Below, in pieces: positions 1 through 5,724 of a stretch of DNA of 8,127 nucleotides (the first letter of the stretch is position 1; the number at the start of each line of letters is the position of its first letter). The notes under the pieces were generated by a model, which did no database searches, was not told where the DNA came from, and was given only the letters and a program-made list of their open reading frames with translations. This DNA is from JBMZCV01 sp049613665 (lineage in GTDB: Bacteria > Bacteroidota > Bacteroidia > Chitinophagales > UBA2359), in assembly GCA_049613665.1 (NCBI GenBank), contig JBMZCV010000208.1:1-8127 (forward strand), in the 5' to 3' direction. Both the position numbers and the translations under genes were made by a program.

Positions 1-51
1 GTGATAACACACAGCAACGGCGAGAGTTGTCGTTTTTTTGGAATAAAATAA
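1..51 (+). CDS. Possible 3' end of an upstream gene (very uncertain)
   Basis: Frame 1 is open from the window edge to a TAA at 49-51 and gives a 16-residue tail ending in ESCRFFGIK. I do not recognise the protein. Support is limited to the open frame at the edge and the strong hairpin terminator about 80 bases downstream, which would suit a plus-strand gene ending here. Frame 3 is also open, to a stop near 105, and the minus strand has an ATG at 54 that stays open to the edge (beginning MLFYSKKTTT). So neither the frame nor the strand is settled by the sequence in view. Confidence 0.2.
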   Translation: MITHSNGESCRFFGIK

Positions 52-130
52 CATGCAATAAAAAGGCTAAAATGCCAATTACTTATATTACAATGTACTA
101 AACCGCTATTTTGCTGTTGCTTATCTACAA

Positions 131-170
131 AAAAAGCAGTATCATTTTTAAATAAATGATACTGCTTTTT
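131..170. terminator. Perfect 17-bp hairpin, probably a bidirectional terminator
   Basis: The arm AAAAAGCAGTATCATTT (131-147) is exactly complementary in reverse to 154-170, with a six-base loop. The outer five pairs are A:T, so the transcript of either strand has a GC-containing stem core followed by a U run, the usual form of an intrinsic terminator read from both sides. It could end a plus-strand gene coming from the left. It could also stop minus-strand transcription that started at the CotH gene and read through the repeat array. Confidence 0.8.
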
Positions 171-268
171 AATTTATGTCTATTCGGTTATTTTCTTCAA
201 GCTACCTTTTCAAAAAATTGATAGGTATCAATGGTTCTGACATTTATATTTTTTTTTATCAAAGGTTT

Positions 269-347
269 AAACATACTATTTTTTTTAGGCTAAGGCGGCC
301 AATATTTGCAAATTTAATGGCCTTGTGAACTGAAAAATAGTATGTTT
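269..347. repeat. Long inverted repeat in tandem unit 1
   Basis: The arm AAACATACTATTTTT (269-283) is a perfect 15-bp inverted match to 333-347. The 49-base interior can fold further: GGCCA near its start pairs with TGGCC near its end, and it contains the self-complementary ATTTGCAAAT. The result is a branched or extended stem on either strand, able to form an RNA hairpin or a DNA cruciform. The loop is longer than in a simple terminator and the interior is unchanged in the second unit. Confidence 0.8.
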
Positions 348-410
348 CCCTTGCCAAAAAATTGATAGGTATCAATGGTTTGGACATTTATATATTTTTA
401 TCAAAGGTTT

Positions 411-489
411 AAACATACTATTTTTTTTAGGCTAAGGCGGCCAATATTTGCAAATTTAATGGCCTTGTGAACTGAAAAATAGTATGTTT
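411..489. repeat. Long inverted repeat in tandem unit 2
   Basis: Exact second copy of the structure at 269-347: arms at 411-425 and 475-489 and an identical interior. Because the two copies have identical arms, the left arm of one unit can also pair with the right arm of the other, so the region could adopt alternative folds. Confidence 0.8.
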
Positions 490-496
490 CCCTTGC

Positions 497-553
497 CAAA
501 AGGTGTCTTTTTATTCAACTGAAAATTGTTCTAAAAAATGTCCGAACCATTGA
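497..553 (-). repeat. Dispersed 3'-end repeat, copy downstream of the CotH gene
   Basis: Read on the minus strand from 553 to 497, this stretch matches 8071-8127 of the plus strand at about 50 of 57 positions without gaps. Shared blocks are TCAATGGTTC, GACATTTTTTA and an 18-base block covering TTTTCAGTTGAATAAAAA. It begins 26 bases past the CotH stop codon and has the same orientation to that gene as the other copy has to pbpC. Confidence 0.8.
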
Positions 554-571
554 GGTATAAAAAGACCACTT
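500..571. terminator. Imperfect inverted repeat enclosing the 3'-end repeat; possible CotH-gene terminator
   Basis: Positions 500-513 (AAGGTGTCTTTTTA) pair with 558-571 (TAAAAAGACCACTT) at 12 of 14 positions, enclosing 44 bases that carry the dispersed motif. On the minus strand this lies immediately after the CotH stop codon, so a transcript of that gene would carry the structure at its 3' end. The loop is long for a classic intrinsic terminator, so a terminator role is only an inference. Confidence 0.35.
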
Positions 572-579
572 AAAACAAC

Positions 580-3500
580 CTACCGAATCAACGTGATATG
601 TCCTTTATGCGTTTCGGTTTTCGTTTCGCCATTTTCTGTTATTTCATAAGAAATCAGATACGGATAAACGCCGATGTCACAAATTTTGCCTTTGTATTTG
701 CCATTCCAAGTAAGACTTACATCTGTACTTTCAAAAATAAGATTGCCCCAACGGTCATAAATTTGAGCCTGATAATCATTGATAGGGCATAAAATGTGCA
801 TTTTAAATTCATCATTTACGCCATCTTCATTGGGTGAAAAAGCAGAAGGAATAGCTGGCAAACAGTTGGCACGAAACGACAATGAAATAGTGCCATCGGC
901 AGCGGCAGCAAGCACAAGTCCTGTACTATTGAGGTCGCCAGAAATAATATCAAGTCCGTCAATTGTCCAATTGCCAAAAACATTTCCACCTATCGGCAAG
1001 GCATTCAAGTTGATTTCTTCGCCATAATTTACTGTAAATGTGTAAGTGCTTGTATTGACAGTTTCGCCATTGATACTGATATTTCCTTGTGTATTGTCTG
1101 GCAAAGTAACCGTAATTTCATAACTTATCGGCTCGAAAAAGACACTTATCGAATCATTTGCACCTACCGTAAAATTGATATTGTTACTATTGGCATCTGG
1201 TTCGATTGGCGTATTGTTGCTTGTATTCCAATAGCCGAAAGTGTAACCTTCTTCTGCCAAAGCTTCGAGATTGATAAGCGTGCCACTCTCCCACTCTGCC
1301 GAAAAAGTGTCGTTAATAATCGTTCCATTGTCTAGTAAAATCGTGCCTCCACTATTTTCATCAATTACAAAAGTGATAGTTGCAACATCAGGAATTTCAT
1401 TGAAAATAAGCGTAATCACATCATCTGCCGTAATAATTACAGTTGTCGTTGCTTCATCAGCATTAATATCGTTATTTTCGCTCGTCCAATTCGCAAAAGT
1501 AAAACCTTCGGCTGCTAAAGCTTCTAGCGAAATTTCGGCATTTTCAGCAAAAGTAGCTGTAAAAGGGTTTGCTGTTAAAATAGTTCCATCTAAGCTAATA
1601 TCGCCAGACAATGGCGGTTCTACCACAAAAGTAACTTCATAAGTAGGCACAGTAGCTATAAAATGAGCGGTAAGTGTATCTGCTGCCAACAAATCGAAAT
1701 TGGCTACTGCCGAGCTTACATCTGGAAGTATGGTATTTTCGTTGAGTTCCCAAAAATCGAAAGCAAAACCAGCATTGGCAATCGCTTCGATAGCAATAGG
1801 CGAACCTTCGATAAGTGAAATATCCCATGGATAAGTCATATTGACAAAAGCATTGAAATTTACATCGCCTGCAAGCGGCGGTTCTACTTCTATTACCACT
1901 TGATGATATATATCGTCAGAGTTGAAATGCACAATAAGCGTATCGCCAGCCACAAATTCCATATCAATTTCTGCTGTGCTTAGGCTAGGCGAAATTAGAT
2001 TTGACGCATTGGTATTTTCCCAATAAGAGAAAGTAAAACTTTCGTTTGCCAATGCCTCAAAACTCAAATCAAGGCCGCCAAAATAATCACCACTCCAAGG
2101 AAAATTGCTTATTTCTACCGAATTGACCAACACCGTACCTGCTCCTGCTGGTTCTACGATAACCGTAAGCGGATAAGGCCCTTCTACTTCATAACAATCT
2201 ACGATACCTTCGCTGATAGCTACACAACGAGAATTGATAAAGTTTTCTAAAGTATTAACAGCAGTTTGCCAACCATTCATGCTTCCTCCCCAACGGTCTA
2301 TTTGTCGAGGCATCTCAGGAGCAATTTCGGCCACCATATCGTCGAGCATACCAATCATATAATCGCAAGTGAAAAAAGTGTTATTTAAGTCGGCATATCT
2401 ATTGATGTATTGAGCATAAAAATCTTCATTTTCTAGCAAAGAACTCAACATTTCGGTGTGTCCTTCTGGGTCACCAGTAAAATCTTCATACAACTCATCA
2501 GTATTACAAGGGTCTGCTTCAGGGCCTGTATCTGGCACACCTGTATAGTTGATATAATGGCCAAAACTAGCATCCATATCCCACAAAGTATAACGCCATT
2601 TTACGCCATCACCTTTGCGGCCACGCCACCACGCAGTATTGTAATTGAGCCAATCCATACAAACAACATGCGTATTGATAATCATATAATCAATCAAGCT
2701 ATTTACATTCAATTCACTAGCCACATAATCATAATTACTTTGCACCGTCATATCATTATCTACAATATATTCATGCAAATCATTCCAATCATCAATACTA
2801 CCATATTCTGCCCAAGTATTGCCCCACGTTTTGATATAATCAATCCATTCACGGCCTTGGTCATAATAATAACTTGTAAAATCATTGTCATCTACTTTTT
2901 CACGAATATCATACACGCCCCAATAATTGCCATTCAGATATACAATGCAAAACTTACCAGAACGCTCATCTAGTTCCAAATCAGCATTTTGCGATAGCTT
3001 ATGCACATACAAATCACGCACATGAGCACCATTTTCAAAAGAATAATTATCATTTGCTGCTGCTTTCAACATTACTCGCTGAAACTTATCTCTGTCTGTA
3101 TTTGGAAACATTTCATCTTGCAAAGCATGATTATAGCCAAATTCATCTTGCATAATATAATCGAAACCACGTTGGTCATAAAACCACGAATCGTTTCCAT
3201 GTTTATTAAACTCTCCCACACCTTCATCTATCAACTGCTGTGTATTGTCAAAATACTCAAACGCACCAATAGGGTCATCTTCGTTCCACCACGGCAGGTT
3301 ATCGTTTAACAAATCTTCAACTCCTTCGCCTGATACTGCTATAACAGGCAAAGTATGTTCATCTGCTCCAATAAAATAAGTGTTTGATTCCACAAAACTA
3401 GGCAAAACATCTAAGTCATCGCTATACGCAATAGCACGAATAACTCTGGTATTGGGCAATGTAACATTGCCTACATAAAGCGTGCTGTTATTGTCTGGCT

Positions 3501-4137
3501 CGTCGCCATTTGTCGTATAATAAATATTTGCAGTAGCATCTGCCGAACTCAAGGTTAAATCAATACTATTTGGATAATAGCCAGCCTCTAAGTTAAAAAT
3601 AGGTTTTGGCGTATAGCCTTTTCTCACATTTACATTAGCGGCATTTGGAGTAGGCTCTGTCAAAACACCCCAAATAGGGTCGCCATCGGTCATACGTCCA
3701 CGAGATTGATTAGTTTTATTGGCTTCTAATATTTCATAAGAGTCCAGAATAGTTGTTCCAGACGAAAAAACCACCGCTTCATTATTTTTCGTTTGTTTGA
3801 GCTTAAAATTCGTGTGCATATTATTGCCATTGCCTTCATCACGTCCCGAAGCCCAAATACGCAAAAAGCCATTTCCCTGAATGATTGTACCAGCAGGAAA
3901 TGCCCATTTTGTAGGATTATCTATTTTATCACTCAAAAAATAATCGGTCAAATCAAGTGGATTGCTATCTATATTATACAGCTCTATCCAATCTTCATTT
4001 TCACCATAATTGTCGGTAATATCGTCATAGTTTGCTGCCGAAAACTCATTGATAACGACCTGTGCAACACTTGCAGAAGACGCAAAACAGAGCAACAGAA
4101 AGCAAACTATCCATTTTCTTTGAATAAAAGTAGTCAT
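580..4137 (-). CDS. Secreted CotH-domain protein with lamin-tail domain, beta repeats and T9SS type-B sorting domain
   Basis: Predicted exported protein of 1185 residues. Residues 1-25 form a signal peptide (hydrophobic core WIVCFLLLCFA, cleavage likely after SASVA). About 26-165 resembles a lamin-tail domain (VVINEFSAAN..., EDWIELYN). About 178-256 is chitobiase C-terminal-like (IYYTTNGDEP). About 262-640 is a CotH kinase-fold domain, with YLNGNYWGVYDIREK (400-414) and WRYTLWDMDASFG (514-526), whose D520/D522 fit the metal/ATP-site aspartates of the family. Five repeats of about 80-85 residues follow (654-738, 745-826, 832-913, 918-1001, 1005-1089), each with a phrase like LEALAEEGYTFGYW; they resemble InlB B-type repeats. 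Residues 1097-1185 form the CHU_C-type domain (FSPNEDGVNDEF, YDRWGNLIFES), a T9SS type-B signal. Known CotH kinases phosphorylate spore-coat proteins; activity and substrate here are unknown. The start at 4137 is supported by the signal peptide directly following it. Confidence 0.9.
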   Translation of the reverse strand: MTTFIQRKWIVCFLLLCFASSASVAQVVINEFSAANYDDITDNYGENEDWIELYNIDSNPLDLTDYFLSDKIDNPTKWAFPAGTIIQGNGFLRIWASGRDEGNGNNMHTNFKLKQTKNNEAVVFSSGTTILDSYEILEANKTNQSRGRMTDGDPIWGVLTEPTPNAANVNVRKGYTPKPIFNLEAGYYPNSIDLTLSSADATANIYYTTNGDEPDNNSTLYVGNVTLPNTRVIRAIAYSDDLDVLPSFVESNTYFIGADEHTLPVIAVSGEGVEDLLNDNLPWWNEDDPIGAFEYFDNTQQLIDEGVGEFNKHGNDSWFYDQRGFDYIMQDEFGYNHALQDEMFPNTDRDKFQRVMLKAAANDNYSFENGAHVRDLYVHKLSQNADLELDERSGKFCIVYLNGNYWGVYDIREKVDDNDFTSYYYDQGREWIDYIKTWGNTWAEYGSIDDWNDLHEYIVDNDMTVQSNYDYVASELNVNSLIDYMIINTHVVCMDWLNYNTAWWRGRKGDGVKWRYTLWDMDASFGHYINYTGVPDTGPEADPCNTDELYEDFTGDPEGHTEMLSSLLENEDFYAQYINRYADLNNTFFTCDYMIGMLDDMVAEIAPEMPRQIDRWGGSMNGWQTAVNTLENFINSRCVAISEGIVDCYEVEGPYPLTVIVEPAGAGTVLVNSVEISNFPWSGDYFGGLDLSFEALANESFTFSYWENTNASNLISPSLSTAEIDMEFVAGDTLIVHFNSDDIYHQVVIEVEPPLAGDVNFNAFVNMTYPWDISLIEGSPIAIEAIANAGFAFDFWELNENTILPDVSSAVANFDLLAADTLTAHFIATVPTYEVTFVVEPPLSGDISLDGTILTANPFTATFAENAEISLEALAAEGFTFANWTSENNDINADEATTTVIITADDVITLIFNEIPDVATITFVIDENSGGTILLDNGTIINDTFSAEWESGTLINLEALAEEGYTFGYWNTSNNTPIEPDANSNNINFTVGANDSISVFFEPISYEITVTLPDNTQGNISINGETVNTSTYTFTVNYGEEINLNALPIGGNVFGNWTIDGLDIISGDLNSTGLVLAAAADGTISLSFRANCLPAIPSAFSPNEDGVNDEFKMHILCPINDYQAQIYDRWGNLIFESTDVSLTWNGKYKGKICDIGVYPYLISYEITENGETKTETHKGHITLIR

Positions 4138-4280
4138 ATTATTATATTAGTTAATTTATTTGTTTTTAGCACAAATTCATGCTATTGTAGTATATTGTGT
4201 TAAAGGTATCTTTTTTTTAGCCTTAAAAAAAATACATTTTTCAAGATTTGTCTTCTCTTTAGTTTTATTTTTTTATTTTA

Positions 4281-4311
4281 AAACCTTGATTATCAATGGT
4301 TTAAACCTTTA
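4281..4311. promoter_or_regulatory. Palindrome related to the dispersed motif; possible operator
   Basis: AAACC-TTGAT (4281-4290) and ATCAA-T-GGTTT (4292-4302) are inverted arms around a single T, with one unpaired base, followed by the overlapping perfect palindrome GGTTTAAACC (4298-4307). The right half, TCAATGGTTTAAACCTTTA (4293-4311), matches the second tandem unit's core motif at 16 of 19 positions. TTATCAATGGTTTAAAC also matches the internal motif at 256-272 at 16 of 17. It stands just upstream of the plus-strand -7 box at 4318-4325, so a regulator-binding role is possible; a decayed repeat copy is equally possible. Confidence 0.4.
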
Positions 4312-4463
4312 TTTATGTACTTTTGTCATACCTTTTTGCTCATGTTCAAAATATAAAAAAGCCTTACTATATATAAAGTAACATAAAAGTCTAGTTACTT
4401 GTTCAAACATATTTTTATCGCTTTTCTCAAAAAACTATTTTTTCCTAAAAATAAAAATATGTT

Positions 4464-4471
4464 TACCTTTG
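4464..4471 (+). promoter_or_regulatory. Candidate -7 promoter box for the glycosyltransferase-pbpC unit
   Basis: TACCTTTG fits the Bacteroidota consensus TAnnTTTG exactly and lies 36 bases before the glycosyltransferase ATG, which would leave a short leader of roughly 30 bases. I see no good TTG/TTTG -33 box at the usual distance, so this rests on one box. The alternative TACTTTTG at 4318-4325 would give a leader of about 175 bases. Confidence 0.45.
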
Positions 4472-4507
4472 GAAATCGTTTTTCTTTAGTCAAGCAAAAA
4501 ATAAAAA

Positions 4508-5626
4508 ATGCAACTTCATATTATCTCCTTTGATGTACCATTTCCGCCAGATTATGGTGGTGCGATAGATGTTTTTTTTAAACTAAAATCTTTATATGAA
4601 CAAGGTATTAAAATTATTTTTCACTGCTTTGTTTATGGTCGCCCAAAAGCAAGTGAATTAGAAACAGTTTGCGAACAGGTTTTTTATTATGAGCGAAAAA
4701 AAATAGCTCAATCTCGGCCACTCTCCTACCCTTATATCGTATCTTCTCGCCAAAACGATGCTTTACTGCACAACCTTTGCAAAACGGAAGCACCTATTTT
4801 GTTTGAAGGCTTGCACACTTGTTTTTTTCTTACGCACAAACAGCTACGAAATAGACAAAAATTAGTCAGAACTCACAATATTGAACACGATTATTATAGA
4901 CATTTGTATCAAAATGAACAACATTTATTAAAAAAACTTTTTTTTCGGCTCGAAAGCCAACGTTTGCAGTATTTTGAAAAAAACTTGCAATTTGCAGATA
5001 ATATTTTCGCCATTTCGCCAGCAGACACGGCCTATTTTTCGGAAAAATATGGCAAACAAAAAACGCATTATATTCCAGCATTTCACGCACACAACAATTT
5101 AAACATTCAGCTTGGAAAGGGAAAATATGTCTTGTATCACGGCAATTTGAGTGTAAATGAAAATGAGCAAGCTGCTTTATTTTTAATAGAAAAAGTATTT
5201 AGTCAAATAAATATATCTTTTGTTTTAGCAGGTAAAAATCCTACAAAAAAATTACTCTTGCTTGTTAAAAACTACAATCATATATCCGTCAAAAGTAACC
5301 TTAGCCACGCAGAAATGCAAAATTTGATAGCCAATGCACACATTCACGCTTTGCCCACTTTTCAACCAACAGGAATAAAATTAAAATTATTGAATGCCTT
5401 GTTTAATGGCCGTTTTTGCATTGCAAATAGTGAGATGATACAACATACAGGCTTAGAAAAGGCTTGCATTTTGGCAAATACCGCTACCGAATTTCAAGAG
5501 AAAATAAAATACTATTTTGAACAAGATTTTACCGAAAAAAAAATAAATAACAGACAGCTAATTTTGCGAAAAAGCTTTAATAATGAAGCAAATGCAAAAA
5601 AAATCGTATCTTGTTTGAAGCGATAA
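4508..5626 (+). CDS. GT-B fold glycosyltransferase (GT4-like, group 1)
   Basis: Predicted cytosolic transferase of 372 residues moving a sugar from a nucleotide-sugar donor to an acceptor, probably a lipid-linked glycan or polysaccharide of the envelope; donor and acceptor cannot be read from the sequence. The N-terminal domain opens with a beta strand and a Gly-containing loop (PFPPDYGGAIDVFFKL, 11-26), followed by RTHNIEHDYY (121-130), typical of a Bacteroidota group. The C-terminal domain starts near YVLYHGNLSVNENE (207-220), with VLAGKNP (239-245) and the donor-site stretch TGIKLKLLNALFNGR (288-302). GT4 enzymes usually carry an EX7E motif here; the second Glu position reads Asn (LLNAL). 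There is no signal peptide or membrane segment. The ATG at 4508 follows an A-rich leader without a clear ribosome site and gives a complete first beta strand (MQLHIISFDVP). pbpC follows after 98 bases, probably co-transcribed. Confidence 0.85.
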   Translation: MQLHIISFDVPFPPDYGGAIDVFFKLKSLYEQGIKIIFHCFVYGRPKASELETVCEQVFYYERKKIAQSRPLSYPYIVSSRQNDALLHNLCKTEAPILFEGLHTCFFLTHKQLRNRQKLVRTHNIEHDYYRHLYQNEQHLLKKLFFRLESQRLQYFEKNLQFADNIFAISPADTAYFSEKYGKQKTHYIPAFHAHNNLNIQLGKGKYVLYHGNLSVNENEQAALFLIEKVFSQINISFVLAGKNPTKKLLLLVKNYNHISVKSNLSHAEMQNLIANAHIHALPTFQPTGIKLKLLNALFNGRFCIANSEMIQHTGLEKACILANTATEFQEKIKYYFEQDFTEKKINNRQLILRKSFNNEANAKKIVSCLKR

Positions 5627-5724
5627 ATGTCAAACGCTAAACTTAGAAATGATATTTTTCTATTCTTGTTATCATCATCAAAAACTACATAGCAGCAATT
5701 CAAAGCTTTATAAACCTCCAAAAT

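Larger units (their letters stand above)
212..497. repeat. Tandem duplication of a 142-144 bp palindrome-bearing unit
   Basis: Two head-to-tail units, 212-355 and 356-497. They differ only by two substitutions (CT at 237-238 versus TG at 381-382) and by a T tract that is two bases shorter with one substitution in the second unit. The final 98 bases (258-355 and 400-497) are identical. Each unit begins with an A run, then the near-palindrome TTGATA-GG-TATCAA, then the dispersed core motif, then a second related motif (TATCAAAGGTTTAAACAT) about 31 bases on, then a long inverted repeat. There is no ORF of note inside. The near identity implies recent duplication, gene conversion or selection on the structure. 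Confidence 0.9.
228..553. mobile_element. Candidate MITE-like element bounded by ~19-bp inverted ends
   Basis: The left end TCAATGGTTCTGACATTTA (228-246) matches the reverse complement of the right end (535-553) at 17 of 19 positions. GGTA lies directly outside both ends (224-227 and 554-557), which could be a 4-bp target duplication, although so short a match can arise by chance. There is no transposase gene inside, so if mobile it would be non-autonomous. The left-end motif also recurs internally at 372 as part of the tandem duplication. Alternatively, this is a non-mobile dispersed intergenic repeat. The boundaries are inferred from the inverted motif alone. Confidence 0.4.
4138..4507. promoter_or_regulatory. 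AT-rich divergent intergenic region between the CotH gene and the glycosyltransferase gene
   Basis: These 370 bases contain no ORF I would defend and separate two genes transcribed away from each other, so both promoters are expected here. Long A and T runs dominate. Bacteroidota -7 boxes (TAnnTTTG) can be read at 4318-4325 and 4464-4471 on the plus strand and at 4404-4411 on the minus strand (TATGTTTG, with a CAAA at 4428-4431 that reads TTTG on the minus strand 16 bases upstream). A weaker minus-strand box, TACCTTTA, lies at 4201-4208. The palindrome at 4281-4302 is listed separately. Confidence 0.6.

Noticed and set aside
212..497. CRISPR array
   Set aside because: Only two units, each over 140 bp, directly abutting with no unique spacers and no cas genes nearby.
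212..497. Integron attC cassette array
   Set aside because: No integrase, no cassette ORFs between the units and no recognisable attC end boxes; the only resemblance is an imperfectly folded palindrome.
2458..2973. 171-codon open frame on the plus strand
   Set aside because: It lies wholly opposite the CotH-domain coding region, has low-complexity Ile/Thr/His-rich composition and matches no family I know; it is a by-product of the reverse-strand codons.
580..4137. Programmed frameshift or pseudogene in the long CotH-domain gene
   Set aside because: The frame is continuous from signal peptide to sorting domain with all domains in the expected order.
3793..4381. Plus-strand open frames over the CotH N-terminus and the divergent intergenic region
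   Set aside because: Composition follows the AT-rich DNA and the complement of the real gene; there are no domain features, and the signal peptide and lamin-tail reading of the minus strand is much better supported.
4138..4507. Riboswitch or tRNA gene in the intergenic region
   Set aside because: Sequence is almost entirely A/T runs; no cloverleaf, no conserved aptamer core and no GC-containing stems of suitable length.
4866..5090. Minus-strand frame inside the glycosyltransferase gene
   Set aside because: Antisense to the well-supported HNIEH-containing region; no recognisable protein features.
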